Shown here: positions 35,325 through 44,724 of the stretch, in pieces
How positions within the stretch are numbered: the first letter of the stretch is position 1
Layout of the letters: each line of letters opens with the position of its first letter
DNA from: Pseudomonas mosselii
Lineage (GTDB): Bacteria > Pseudomonadota > Gammaproteobacteria > Pseudomonadales > Pseudomonadaceae
Assembly (NCBI RefSeq): GCF_003205295.1
Contig: NZ_QJRP01000011.1
Location: 62,001-126,000 of the forward strand
Length of the DNA stretch: 64,000 bases
Reading direction: 5' to 3'
The notes under the pieces: model-generated
What the model was told of the DNA's origin: nothing
Database searches by the model: none
Seen by the model: the letters and a program-made list of their open reading frames with translations, nothing else
Made by a program: the position numbers and the translations under genes

Positions 35325-36083
35325 ATGCAGGCAGTAGATTTCAATTCGGACATGGGCGAAGGCTTCGGTCCGTGGACGATCGGCGACGGGGTCGACAACG
35401 AACTGATGGGCTTCATCAGCTCGGCCAACATCGCCACCGGTTTCCATGCCGGCGACCCCGGCACCATGCGTTGCACGGTCGAGCAGGCCAAGCGTCTGGG
35501 CGTGGCCGTCGGTGCCCATCCGGGCTTTCGTGACCTGGTCGGGTTCGGCCGCCGCCACATCATTGCATCGGCCCAGGAGCTGGTGGACGACATGCTGTAT
35601 CAGCTGGGCGCCCTGCGTGAGCTCGCCCGAGTTCAAGGCGTGGCCCTGCAACACATCAAACCTCACGGTGCGCTGTACATGCACCTGGCCCGGGACGAAG
35701 AAACGGCGCGCTTGCTGGTAGAAAACCTGCAGCGCCTGGAGCCTGAACTGCTGCTGTATTGCATGCCCGACTCGACGATCTGGCGCATCGCCAAGGAGCT
35801 TGGCCAGCCAGTGATCCGCGAGTTCTACGCCGACCGCGAATACGACATCAGCGGCTCCATCGTCTTCACCCGCAATGTGCGTGCCTACGACCCCGCGCAA
35901 GTCGCTGCGCGGGTACTGCGTGCCTGTCAGCAAGGCGTGGTGCGCACGGTGGAGGGTAAAGACCTGGCGATTGAGTTCGACTCCATCTGCTTGCACAGCG
36001 ATACACCCGGTGCCCTGGCACTGGTCGAGGCCACCCGCAAAGCGCTCGATGGCGCGGGGATCGAGGTGCGCGCACCGCGATAA
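35325..36083 (+). CDS. pxpA: 5-oxoprolinase subunit A (LamB/YcsF family)
   Basis: A 252-residue protein with the LamB/YcsF signature from [12 protein letters not shown] at the start, then [31 protein letters not shown] and [15 protein letters not shown]. PxpA works with PxpB and PxpC to hydrolyse 5-oxoproline to glutamate using ATP. ATG 35325 follows AGGAG at nine bases. It is the first gene of a five-gene operon with the biotin carrier, biotin carboxylase, pxpB and pxpC. Confidence 0.9.
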   Translation: MQAVDFNSDMGEGFGPWTIGDGVDNELMGFISSANIATGFHAGDPGTMRCTVEQAKRLGVAVGAHPGFRDLVGFGRRHIIASAQELVDDMLYQLGALRELARVQGVALQHIKPHGALYMHLARDEETARLLVENLQRLEPELLLYCMPDSTIWRIAKELGQPVIREFYADREYDISGSIVFTRNVRAYDPAQVAARVLRACQQGVVRTVEGKDLAIEFDSICLHSDTPGALALVEATRKALDGAGIEVRAPR

Positions 36084-36177
36084 CGCAACCGAAGACACCT
36101 GGCACGCAGACGCCAGGGTTTGCTCGACACACAGATTTTTTGCCTGCCTTTCTACAACTATTCCAAGAGGAACAGAC

Positions 36178-36423
36178 ATGGCGCAGCACACAGTCATCAC
36201 CCCATTGCCGGGGACGTTCTACCGCAAGGCCACCCCGGAGTCGCCGAACTACGTCGAGGCCGGTGCCAGCGTCAGCGCCGACACAGTGATTGGCCTGATC
36301 GAGGTCATGAAGCAGTTTTCCGAACTGACCGCGGGTACGGCAGGGCGTCTGGACGCGTTTCTGGTCGAAGACGGTGATCCGGTGGAGCCGGGTCAGGCCA
36401 TCGCTACACTCGAAGACGCGTGA
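36178..36423 (+). CDS. Biotin carboxyl carrier protein (short)
   Basis: An 81-residue biotinyl domain. It begins TVITPLPGTFYRKATPE and carries the biotin-acceptor lysine in IEVMKQFSEL (family form E-x-M-K). The C-terminal half is RLDAFLVEDGDPVEPGQAIA, the usual barrel closing. It lacks the long N-terminal extension of the AccB used for fatty-acid synthesis, so it is more likely dedicated to this operon. The biotin carboxylase gene starts 10 bases after its stop. Confidence 0.87.
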   Translation: MAQHTVITPLPGTFYRKATPESPNYVEAGASVSADTVIGLIEVMKQFSELTAGTAGRLDAFLVEDGDPVEPGQAIATLEDA

Positions 36424-36433
36424 GGGCACGACC

Positions 36434-37807
36434 ATGACCCAAGGCATTGGTAAACTGCTAATCGCCAACCGTGGCGAGATCGCCGTGCGGATTATCCGTG
36501 CCGCGAAAGCGCTCGGGATTCCAACCGTGGCGGCGTGCAGCGAAGCAGACGTCGATTCCCAGGCCGCGCGCATGGCCGATGAAGTGCATATCCTCGGCCC
36601 GGCCCGCGCTGACAAGAGCTACCTCAATGTCGAGGCCTTGCTCGATGCCCTGAAGGCCACCGGGGCCAACGCGGTGCACCCCGGTTACGGCTTTCTTTCG
36701 GAAAACGCCGAATTCGCCGAAGCGGTACTCGCGGCTGGCGCGATTTTCGTCGGCCCAAGCCCCGAGACCATCCGCCGCATGGGTGACAAGGCCGAAGCCC
36801 GGCGCACCGCACAAGCGGCGGGCGTGCCGGTGGTGCCCGGTTCTGCCGATGAACTGTTCGATGTGGAATCGGCGGTCGAGGCCGCCAGTTCCGTCGGTTT
36901 CCCGCTGTTGATCAAGGCCTCGGCCGGAGGCGGTGGACGCGGCATTCGCCTGGCAGAAAACCCGCAACAGTTGCGCGAAGAATTCCCTCGTTCCCAGCGC
37001 GAAGCCCAGGCCGCCTTTGGCAATGGCGCGGTGTATCTGGAACGCTTCATCGGCAAGGCCCGGCATATCGAAGTGCAGGTGTTGGGCGACGGCAAGCAGG
37101 CGGTGCACCTGTTCGAGCGCGAATGTTCGCTGCAACGCCGTCGCCAGAAGATCTTCGAAGAAGCGCCGTCGCCGGTCCTCGATGCGCGGCAGCGCGAGGC
37201 CCTGTGCGCGAGCGCCGTGCGCCTGACCGAGGCGCTGGGATACAAGGGCGCCGGCACCCTTGAGTATCTGTACGATGACGCCACCGGCGAGTTTTTCTTC
37301 ATCGAGATGAACACAAGGATCCAGGTGGAGCATCCGGTCAGCGAGCTGATCACCGGTATCGATCTGGTCCAAGCCATGTTGCGCATTGCCGGTGGCGAGC
37401 CACTGGGACTCAAGCAAGGCGATATCGAGATCAACGGCGCAGCCCTGCAGATGCGCCTGAACGCCGAAGACCCAGCGCGGGATTTCTTCCCAAGCCCAGG
37501 GCTGGTGCAAGCATTGAACTGGCCACAAGGCGAGGGCGTGCGTGTCGACAGCCATCTGTATGAAGGCTACCGGGTGCCGCCATACTATGACTCGCTGCTG
37601 GCCAAGCTGATTGTTCATGGTCGTGATCGCGCCGAAGCCCTGGCCCGCGCGCGACTGGCGGTCGAGCAGACCACGCTCACCGGCATGGCCAGCACCTTGT
37701 CGTTACATGGCGAACTGCTGGAGCAACCCTGGTTGCACACCGCCGACTTCCACACCGGCACTTTGGAAACCTGGCTGGCCGAGCGCCGCAGTGGAGGTGC
37801 AGCATGA
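36434..37807 (+). CDS. Biotin carboxylase subunit (AccC-like)
   Basis: A 457-residue ATP-grasp enzyme that carboxylates the biotin on the carrier protein using bicarbonate and ATP. Visible marks are LLIANRGEIAVRIIRAAK at the start, HPGYGFLSENAEFA, KASAGGGGRGIRL (the P-loop-like glycine region), ECSLQRRRQKIFEEAPSP, FFFIEMNTRIQVEHPVSE and YYDSLLAKLIVHG. It is similar to AccC in length. It is encoded among pxp genes and is likely specific to them rather than a copy of the housekeeping enzyme. Its stop overlaps the pxpB start by four bases. Confidence 0.9.
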   Translation: MTQGIGKLLIANRGEIAVRIIRAAKALGIPTVAACSEADVDSQAARMADEVHILGPARADKSYLNVEALLDALKATGANAVHPGYGFLSENAEFAEAVLAAGAIFVGPSPETIRRMGDKAEARRTAQAAGVPVVPGSADELFDVESAVEAASSVGFPLLIKASAGGGGRGIRLAENPQQLREEFPRSQREAQAAFGNGAVYLERFIGKARHIEVQVLGDGKQAVHLFERECSLQRRRQKIFEEAPSPVLDARQREALCASAVRLTEALGYKGAGTLEYLYDDATGEFFFIEMNTRIQVEHPVSELITGIDLVQAMLRIAGGEPLGLKQGDIEINGAALQMRLNAEDPARDFFPSPGLVQALNWPQGEGVRVDSHLYEGYRVPPYYDSLLAKLIVHGRDRAEALARARLAVEQTTLTGMASTLSLHGELLEQPWLHTADFHTGTLETWLAERRSGGAA

Positions 37808-38676
37808 GCAGTCCGATTCGCTACAGCTTTGGCGCCGACGAACATCTGTTTGCCGAAGTCAGCGACAGCATGTCCCTTGAAGCCTTCTTCAAGGGCATGG
37901 CGGTCACCCGTGCGGTGGAGCGTCTGGCCCTCGATGGCGTGCTCGACGTGTGCTTGGCCAACGCCTCGTTCCAGATCCGCTTTGACCCGGATCGCATCGC
38001 GCCGGCCGATCTGCTTGAAGCAGTGAAGGGGGCCGAGGCCCAGGCCGTGGCCGAGCGTACCCTGCACACCCGGATAATCGAGATCCCGGTGCTCTACAAC
38101 GATCCCTGGACCCACGAAACCCTGATGCGCTTTCGCGACCGCCACCAGGACCCGAATGCCACGGACCTGGAGTACGCCGCGCGCATCAACGGCTTGGCCG
38201 ACGTCGAGGCGTTCATCGCCGCCCACAGTGGCGCGCCGTGGTTCGTTTCGATGGTGGGCTTCGTGGCGGGCCTGCCGTTCATGTTCCAGATGGTCGACCG
38301 CGAACGCCAGTTGCAGGTGCCCAAGTACCTGCGACCGCGTACCGACACGCCGAAATTGACCCTGGGCCATGGCGGCTGCTTCGGTTGCATTTACTCGGTA
38401 CGTGGCGCGGGTGGTTACCAGATGTTTGGCGTCACCCCGGCACCGATCTACGACCCGCAGCAGAACCTGGCGTATCTGAAGGAACACATGGTGTTCTTCC
38501 GTCCCGGCGACATCGTGCAGTTCAAGCCGATGGACCGCGATGCCTATGACCACGCCGTGGCCGAGGTCGAAGCCGGGCGCTTCGATCTGCGCATCCGCCC
38601 CGTGGAGTTCTCGCTCGATGCGTTCCTCGCCGATCCGATCGGTTATCCCAAGTCGTTGCAGGAGGTGCTGGCATGA
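37804..38676 (+). CDS. pxpB: 5-oxoprolinase subunit B / KipI-AHS1 domain protein
   Basis: A 290-residue protein of the allophanate hydrolase subunit 1 (KipI, AHS1) family, with RYSFGADEHLFAEVSDSMSL, the IPVLYNDPWT strand, the YAARINGLADVEAFIAAH helix and GFVAGLPFM. PxpB and PxpC together form the ATP-dependent part of 5-oxoprolinase; the same two domains also form the carboxyltransferase module of urea carboxylase. It overlaps both neighbours by four bases (ATGA), so the three proteins are made in fixed ratio. Confidence 0.88.
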   Translation: MSSPIRYSFGADEHLFAEVSDSMSLEAFFKGMAVTRAVERLALDGVLDVCLANASFQIRFDPDRIAPADLLEAVKGAEAQAVAERTLHTRIIEIPVLYNDPWTHETLMRFRDRHQDPNATDLEYAARINGLADVEAFIAAHSGAPWFVSMVGFVAGLPFMFQMVDRERQLQVPKYLRPRTDTPKLTLGHGGCFGCIYSVRGAGGYQMFGVTPAPIYDPQQNLAYLKEHMVFFRPGDIVQFKPMDRDAYDHAVAEVEAGRFDLRIRPVEFSLDAFLADPIGYPKSLQEVLA

Positions 38677-39647
38677 TCAAGGTGCTCAAACCCGGCCTGG
38701 CCACTTCGGTGCAGGACCTCGGCCGCGAAGGCTACTACCATCTGGGTATCCCGCCTTCCGGGGCGCTGGACCAGTACGCCCTGAGCGCGGCCAACCAGCT
38801 GGTGGGCAATCCGGCCAATTCGGCGGCGCTGGAGTGCACCTTGCTGGGACCGGAGCTGGAGTTTCAGCAGGACGCCCTGGTGGCGGTATGTGGTGCGCAG
38901 ATGACGCCGAAGGTCGATGGCGTGGACATGCACTTGGACACCGCCTTTGAAGTGAAGGCCGGACAAGTGCTGCGTTTCGATTTTCCCAAGGCTGGCGCGC
39001 GGGCTTATCTGGCGGTGGCCGGCGGTATCGATGTGCCGGTGGTGCTCGGCAGTCGTTCCACCTACGCGCTGGGGGCGCTGGGTGGTTTTCAGGGGCGCAG
39101 GCTGGTGATGGGTGATGAACTGCCGGTAGGCACCGCCAGCGGCAAGGGGCGTGTCGGGGCGAGTCTGCCCATGGCGTTGCGTCAGTCGCTGGGAGGGGAG
39201 ATCACCCTGCGGGTGGTGCCGGGGTTGTACTACGAGCGCTTGACCCTGGCGGCGGCGGACAGCTTTTTTGCCGAAGCCTGGACTGTCGGCTCGGAGGCAG
39301 ATCGCATCGGCTATCGCTTCAAGGGTGGCAGCCCGCTGAGCTTCCAGCCTCGCGAACAGCCGTTCGGCGCCGGCTCCGATCCTTCGAACATCGTCGACAG
39401 CTGCTACCCGATCGGCTCGATCCAGGTGCCGGCAGGGCTCGAGCCCATCATCCTGCACCGCGATGCGGTGTCCGGTGGCGGCTACGCGATGATCGGCACG
39501 GTGATCAGCGCCGACCTCGACCTGGTCGGCCAGATGCAACCCAACCAGAAGGCCCGCTTCGTCGCGGTGACGCTGGAAGAGGCGCTGCAAGCTCGACGTT
39601 CCTACAAGAAAAAACTCAGTTGTCTGAGTAAGCTGTTCCCTTCGTGA
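38673..39647 (+). CDS. pxpC: 5-oxoprolinase subunit C / KipA-AHS2 biotin-dependent carboxyltransferase-like
   Basis: A 324-residue protein of the AHS2/KipA family: MIKVLKPGLATSVQDLGREG at the N-terminus, then GIPPSGALDQYALSAANQLV, SAALECTLLGPELEF, ARAYLAVAGGIDVP, LGSRSTYALGALGGFQGR and SGGGYAMIGTVISADLDLVG. These are the diagnostic segments. It ends the operon. The C-terminal tail (RRSYKKKLSCLSKLFPS) is unusually basic. The last 290 bases before the next gene hold no strong terminator. Confidence 0.88.
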   Translation: MIKVLKPGLATSVQDLGREGYYHLGIPPSGALDQYALSAANQLVGNPANSAALECTLLGPELEFQQDALVAVCGAQMTPKVDGVDMHLDTAFEVKAGQVLRFDFPKAGARAYLAVAGGIDVPVVLGSRSTYALGALGGFQGRRLVMGDELPVGTASGKGRVGASLPMALRQSLGGEITLRVVPGLYYERLTLAAADSFFAEAWTVGSEADRIGYRFKGGSPLSFQPREQPFGAGSDPSNIVDSCYPIGSIQVPAGLEPIILHRDAVSGGGYAMIGTVISADLDLVGQMQPNQKARFVAVTLEEALQARRSYKKKLSCLSKLFPS

Positions 39648-39938
39648 TGCAGTCGATTTAGTAGGGTTTAGCTGTTACACCTGCACGGGAAGTCGCCGAG
39701 CGGCGATCAGGCAAGGTTAAAACAGGCGAGGAACGGTCGGAGTCGCGCATGACTTGGCTGGAGGCCCTGGCCTTCTCGGTTTGCTTATTACCTGGTTGGT
39801 CGCGGGGAGAACATGCGGCGAGTGCAGGTGCGTGCTTTTGTTGAGTGGATTCAAGCGCGGGTTGAGGCTTGACCGCCCACGCGGTTCAAATACGTTTAAC
39901 ATGCTCAAGGCCCGCCCCCGTCGTCGAAAGGGATTCGT

Positions 39939-40859
39939 ATGGAGTTACGTCAGCTTCGCTACTTCCTGAGTGTTCTGGAGTACGGCAGTCTTGGCAGGGC
40001 GGCGGTCGAGCTCGGGGTCGGCGCCTCCGCACTGAGCCAGCAATTGTCGAGGCTGGAGAGCGAGGTGAGTACCCGGCTTTTGACACGTTCCAGCACCGGC
40101 GTCGTGCCGACGGCGGCGGGCCTCGCCTTCGAATACCATGCGCGCCTGGCGCTTCGCCAGGCAGAGCATGCTGTGCTGGCGGCACAAAGCGGCCGCATGA
40201 GCGGTTACGCCAGCGTGGGGTTGGCTCCGACCACCGCATCGATTCTTGGCCTGGCGTTGATCGACAGGATGCGCGAACGCTATCCCGATATCCGCCTGCA
40301 CCTGGTGGAAATGTTGTCCGGTTATCTGATGAACCAGCTCAATGCCAGGCACCTTGACCTGGCGGTGCTGTTCCAGGCTGAGGCGGGGCCGCGACTGGAA
40401 GTGCAGGCGCTTCTGACGGAGCGGCTGTTCGTGCTGGTTCCCGCCACGCTGGTCAAAGCCGAGTGGGGCGAGTCGCTCACGTTGCAACAGATCGCGACGC
40501 TCCCTTTGGTGATGCCCAGCGCACAGCATGGTCTGCGCACGACATTGCGCTCGATTTTCGAAGGGGCTGCGCTGGAGGCCCGCATCGTCATGGAAGTCGA
40601 TGGTTTGTCGCTGTTGATGGATTGCGTGTGCGCGGGGCATGCCGCCACCATCCAGCCCGGCGCTACGGTGGCCCGGGCGCATCAGGCTCGCTTGCGTGTG
40701 TTTGCAATCGATGAAGCACAGGCGCAACGTCGCAATGTGATTGTCAGCCTGAGCGATGACGAGCTCTCGCCGGCAGCGTTGGCAACGCGGATCGTACTGC
40801 AGGAGGTCGCCAGGGATCTGGTGAAACAGGGCCGATGGCCTGGAGCCCGCCTGCTTTGA
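39939..40859 (+). CDS. tcuR: LysR-family regulator, TcuR-like
   Basis: A 306-residue regulator beginning MELRQLRYFLSVLEYGSLGR with HTH LGVGASALSQQLSRLESEVS and effector domain GYASVGLAPTTASILGLALI. Position directly before tcuA, in the same direction, and sequence resemblance to TcuR of the Salmonella tricarballylate operon support the call. TcuR represses or activates tcu genes in response to tricarballylate. It might instead respond to another tricarboxylate, since the locus here is larger. Confidence 0.7.
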   Translation: MELRQLRYFLSVLEYGSLGRAAVELGVGASALSQQLSRLESEVSTRLLTRSSTGVVPTAAGLAFEYHARLALRQAEHAVLAAQSGRMSGYASVGLAPTTASILGLALIDRMRERYPDIRLHLVEMLSGYLMNQLNARHLDLAVLFQAEAGPRLEVQALLTERLFVLVPATLVKAEWGESLTLQQIATLPLVMPSAQHGLRTTLRSIFEGAALEARIVMEVDGLSLLMDCVCAGHAATIQPGATVARAHQARLRVFAIDEAQAQRRNVIVSLSDDELSPAALATRIVLQEVARDLVKQGRWPGARLL

Positions 40860-41006
40860 CCCAGCCTCTGGGCCCACTCATCCAGCCCCTTTAGAAAAAC
40901 TGAATGCCTCCCCCCGACGATCGCGTTTCGCACCCTCCGGGCTCTCATTAAAGTCCGTGGTCACAAGGAGCAGCCGAACATCGGCTCTTCGTGATCTGGA
41001 GGCGAT

Positions 41007-42461
41007 ATGATCGATGTGCTAGTCATTGGAGGGGGCAACGCCGCCCTGTGTGCCGCGCTGATGGCGCGAGAGGCCGGAGCCAGCGTGCTGCTGCTCGAGG
41101 CCGCACCTCGCGTCTGGCGTGGTGGCAATTCACAACACACGCGTAACCTGCGGTGCATGCATGATGGCCCGCAGGACGTATTGGTCGAGGCGTACCCGGA
41201 AGAAGAGTTCTGGCAGGACCTGCTGAAGGTCACCGGTGGCCAGACCAACGAAAAGCTCGCGCGCCTGGTGATTCGCGCGTCCTCCAGTTGCCGCGGGTGG
41301 ATGCGCCGTCATGGTGTGCATTTCCAGCCCTCACTATCGGGCGCGCTGCACACCGCTCGGACCAATGCCTTTTTCATGGGCGGCGGCAAGGCGCTGGTCA
41401 ATGCCTACTTCCGCAGTGCCGAAAACCTTGGCGTACAGATACGCTACGACACACCGGTAGCCGACATCGAACTGGAGCGCGGACGCTTCGTTGCGGCCCG
41501 TGTGCCGCCACGTGAGGTTGAAGGGCAACACCTGCCCGCCGAGCGCATCGAGGCGCGTACCTGTGTGCTTGGCGCCGGCGGCTTCGAGTCCAACCGTCAG
41601 TGGTTGCGCGAGGTCTGGGGGCAGAACGAGCGAGGGGAGTGGCCTTCGGACAATTTCCTGATCCGTGGCACGCGTTTCAATGACGGGGTGCTGTTGCGCC
41701 GCATGATCGAACAGGGCGCCGACACGATTGGCGACCCGACCCAGGCGCACATGGTGGCGATTGATGCCCGCGCGCCGCTATACGATGGCGGTATCTGCAC
41801 GCGCATCGATTGTGTATCGCTGGGCGTGGTGGTCAACCGCGACGGTCAGCGCTTCTACGATGAAGGCGAGGATTTCTGGCCCAAGCGCTATGCCATCTGG
41901 GGGCGCCTGGTGGCGCATCAGCCTGGGCAGGTGGGATTCTCGATCATCGACCGCAAAGCCTTCGGGCGCTTCATGCCACCGGTTTTCCCGGGCGCCACCG
42001 CCGATAGCCTGGAGGCGTTGGCCGGCCTGCTCGGTTTGCCTGTGCAGGCCTTCCTCGAAACCGTGCATGCCTACAACCGAGCCTGCCAGGTGGGCACTTT
42101 CGACCACACCCGGCTGGACGACTGTCACACCGTAGGCCTGGAACCGGTGAAAAGCCACTGGGCGCGCCCGATCGATACACCGCCTTACTACGGCTACCCG
42201 CTGCGCCCTGGCGTGACCTTCACCTACCTGGGGTTGCGCACCGATGAAACAGCCGCCGTCCATTTCGATGGCTGTCCCAGCCCGAACCTGTTCGTTGCTG
42301 GCGAGATGATGGCGGGCAATGTCCTGGGCAAGGGCTACACCGCAGGTGTCGGCATGTCCATCGGCACCGCATTTGGCCGTATCGCCGGGACCAGTGCTGC
42401 CGCAGCGGCGGGTTACGAACATCCAGAAAGTGAGAACCGCCATGACCGCGCAATCGCCTGA
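41007..42461 (+). CDS. tcuA: FAD-dependent tricarballylate dehydrogenase
   Basis: A 484-residue flavoprotein of the fumarate reductase/succinate dehydrogenase type. FAD is held by [20 protein letters not shown] and [16 protein letters not shown]. Substrate-loop residues lie in GGNSQHTRN and [14 protein letters not shown]. TcuA oxidises tricarballylate to cis-aconitate in the cytoplasm and passes electrons to TcuB. GGAGG lies before the start. The stop overlaps the tcuB start by 20 bases. Confidence 0.87.
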   Translation: MIDVLVIGGGNAALCAALMAREAGASVLLLEAAPRVWRGGNSQHTRNLRCMHDGPQDVLVEAYPEEEFWQDLLKVTGGQTNEKLARLVIRASSSCRGWMRRHGVHFQPSLSGALHTARTNAFFMGGGKALVNAYFRSAENLGVQIRYDTPVADIELERGRFVAARVPPREVEGQHLPAERIEARTCVLGAGGFESNRQWLREVWGQNERGEWPSDNFLIRGTRFNDGVLLRRMIEQGADTIGDPTQAHMVAIDARAPLYDGGICTRIDCVSLGVVVNRDGQRFYDEGEDFWPKRYAIWGRLVAHQPGQVGFSIIDRKAFGRFMPPVFPGATADSLEALAGLLGLPVQAFLETVHAYNRACQVGTFDHTRLDDCHTVGLEPVKSHWARPIDTPPYYGYPLRPGVTFTYLGLRTDETAAVHFDGCPSPNLFVAGEMMAGNVLGKGYTAGVGMSIGTAFGRIAGTSAAAAAGYEHPESENRHDRAIA

Positions 42462-43623
42462 ACCAGGCCAGCCTGATGCCTTCCGGCCGGCCCTCGAACT
42501 GATCCCGGCCTTGAACCTGGAAGAGCAGGAAGTGGACCGGCAAATGCGGATCTGCAACGCCTGCCGATACTGCGAGGGCTTTTGCGCGGTTTTCCCGGCG
42601 ATGACCCGCAGGCTGGAATTCGGCAAGGCCGACATCCACTACCTGGCCAACCTGTGCCACAACTGCGGTGCTTGCCTGCACGCCTGTCAGTACGCACAGC
42701 CCCACGAATTCGCAGTCAACGTGCCTCAGGCGATGGCCAAGGTGCGTGGCCAGACCTACGCCGAATACGCCTGGCCAACCCTTTTCGGGCGGCTGTATCG
42801 GAACAACGGCACTTATGTCGCCAGTGCCTTGGCAGTGGCCTTGTCGCTATTCCTGCTGCTGGCGTTGTGGGCCAATGGCACGCTGCTACCCGGTCGGCTG
42901 GCGGGTAATTTCTATGCGGTCTTCCCGCACAACAACCTGGCGCTGATGTTCGGTAGTGTCTTTGTCGTAGCTGGTGTGGCCCTGGCGGCGGCGGTTCGTC
43001 GTTTCTGGCATTCAGTCTCGCCTGCCGAGGCGCTGGCGCAACCGGCCAAAGGGGCAGTGTTCGAGGCATCGAGTGCGGTGTTGACCCTGAAGTACCTGGA
43101 TGGTGGGCATGGCCAAGGTTGCAACAACGCCGATGATCGTTACACGCTCTGGCGCCGACGCTTCCATCACGCCACCTTCTACGGCTTCATGTTGTGCTTT
43201 GCCGCCACGGTGGTCGCCACCGGGTATCACTACCTGCTGGGCCAGCAGGCTCCGTACCCGCTGCTGAGTGCCCCGGTGATGCTCGGAGCACTCGGTGGTA
43301 TTGGCTTGATCGTCGGGCCGGCCGGGCTTTTGGCGCTGAACCTGCGCAGGGCGCCGGAGCAGGGCGATGTTGCCCAGAGGCCCATGGATCGGGGCTTCAT
43401 CCTGCTTCTACTGCTGGTCAGCGCCACGGGCCTTGCGTTGCTGAGCCTGCGTGACACTGCAGCGATGGCGATTTTGCTGGCGATCCATTTGGGTACCGTG
43501 ATGGCGCTTTTCATCACGCTGCCCTATGGAAAGTTTGCCCATGGCCTGTTCCGCGGCGCGGCACTGCTGAAGTTCGCGATCGAGAAGCGCCGGCCCGGCG
43601 AGCTAAGTCTGGGAGGGGAGTGA
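42442..43623 (+). CDS. tcuB: TcuB: membrane Fe-S/haem electron carrier for TcuA
   Basis: A 393-residue protein. The N-terminal domain has two four-iron-four-sulfur cluster motifs, [11 protein letters not shown] and [14 protein letters not shown], followed by about six membrane helices. Histidines in [12 protein letters not shown] and [14 protein letters not shown] may bind haem. TcuB reoxidises FADH2 of TcuA and delivers electrons to the quinone pool. The ATG at 42442 lies inside the tcuA gene. A TcuC-type transporter is missing in this position; other carriers are encoded nearby. Confidence 0.87.
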   Translation: MTAQSPEPGQPDAFRPALELIPALNLEEQEVDRQMRICNACRYCEGFCAVFPAMTRRLEFGKADIHYLANLCHNCGACLHACQYAQPHEFAVNVPQAMAKVRGQTYAEYAWPTLFGRLYRNNGTYVASALAVALSLFLLLALWANGTLLPGRLAGNFYAVFPHNNLALMFGSVFVVAGVALAAAVRRFWHSVSPAEALAQPAKGAVFEASSAVLTLKYLDGGHGQGCNNADDRYTLWRRRFHHATFYGFMLCFAATVVATGYHYLLGQQAPYPLLSAPVMLGALGGIGLIVGPAGLLALNLRRAPEQGDVAQRPMDRGFILLLLLVSATGLALLSLRDTAAMAILLAIHLGTVMALFITLPYGKFAHGLFRGAALLKFAIEKRRPGELSLGGE

Positions 43624-43683
43624 GCCATGGACGCAGCCGGTTTTTCCCCTGTGCCGCATCGCGTGAAACGCCAGGCGTTTCGC

Positions 43684-44577
43684 TTAACGGTTGGGCCACT
43701 TGTCCAGCAGGATCGACACGAACTTCTCCGCTGCTGGCGACAGCGACGCCCCTCGGCGATAGACCAACCCCAGGGTGCGGGTGACCTGGGGTTCGATCAG
43801 CGGCACGCTGACCAGCGTCGGGTGGTCGGCGTTGGGCATGGCCAGGCTGGGCATGGCCGACACGCCCAGCCCTGCCTCGACCATGCCCAGCGAGGTGGAC
43901 AGGTGCTGAACCTCATAGAACCACTTGGGCCGCAGGTTGAGCCCGGACAGGGCATGGTCCAGAAGCATCCGGTTACCGCTCAGTCGGCCTACGCCGATCA
44001 GGCGGTAGTCGGCCAGCTCTGTCCAGGTGACGGCTTCACGGTTCGCCAGCTTGTGGTCTCGGCGGCAGGCCAGAACGAAATGCTCCTGTACCAGGGAGAC
44101 GAACTCGATGTCCGGGTGCTGGCCACTCATCATGTTGATGCCGAAGTCGGCTTCACCCCGCAGCACGGCTTCGAGCCCGTCGTTGGCGCTGAGGTCCAGC
44201 AGACGAATGCGGATCTTTGGGTATTGCTCGTTGTAGTCGCGGATAACCGACGGCAGGAAATAGAACGCCGCGGTCGGGATACAGGCGAGGGTTACCTGGC
44301 CGGTCTGCCGTTCGGCGAGTTCGCGAATGCTCAGGATCGAGTCCTCGAAGTCATCCAGTAGGCGCCTGGCCTTGGGCAGGAAGTCACGCCCGACGCTGGT
44401 AAGGCTGACCCGACGGGTAGTACGTTCCAGCAGCGAAGTGCCCAACCCTTCCTCAAGCTTTTTAATCCGCCGGCTCAGGGCGGGTTGCGACAGGTGCAAT
44501 GCTTCAGCGGCTTCATGGAAGCTGCCGAGTTCGGCGATTTTCACGAAAGATCGTATGTCTTGTAACTCGTATTCCAT
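43684..44577 (-). CDS. LysR-family regulator of the isomerase/transport genes
   Basis: A 297-residue regulator. The HTH is seen in IRSFVKIAELGSFHEAAEAL, LSQPALSRRIKKLEEGLGTS and LERTTRRVSLTSVGRDFL. The effector domain contains GQVTLACIPTAAFYFLPSV. It is convergent with tcuB and divergent from the PrpF-family gene, so it most probably controls that gene and the carriers after it. An ATCAATG/CATTGAT palindrome lies in the divergent region. Confidence 0.85.
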   Translation of the reverse strand: MEYELQDIRSFVKIAELGSFHEAAEALHLSQPALSRRIKKLEEGLGTSLLERTTRRVSLTSVGRDFLPKARRLLDDFEDSILSIRELAERQTGQVTLACIPTAAFYFLPSVIRDYNEQYPKIRIRLLDLSANDGLEAVLRGEADFGINMMSGQHPDIEFVSLVQEHFVLACRRDHKLANREAVTWTELADYRLIGVGRLSGNRMLLDHALSGLNLRPKWFYEVQHLSTSLGMVEAGLGVSAMPSLAMPNADHPTLVSVPLIEPQVTRTLGLVYRRGASLSPAAEKFVSILLDKWPNR

Positions 44578-44687
44578 CTCGGATCGCTCTTTGGCCCTGG
44601 TTCTGTATTGATGCTTGAATCGGAATAATAGCTACGATATTTGCATTGGATTGATTTATCCATCCCTGTCAATCTTGTGTCCACAGC

Positions 44688-44706
44688 ATCAATGATGTCC
44701 ATTGAT
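44688..44706. promoter_or_regulatory. Palindrome in the LysR-PrpF divergent promoter
   Basis: Perfect 7-bp arms ATCAATG (44688-44694) and CATTGAT (44700-44706) with a 5-base spacer lie 19 bases before the PrpF-family start. It may be an operator for the divergent LysR protein. Confidence 0.4.
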
Positions 44707-44724
44707 TAACAAGAGTGCGAAATC

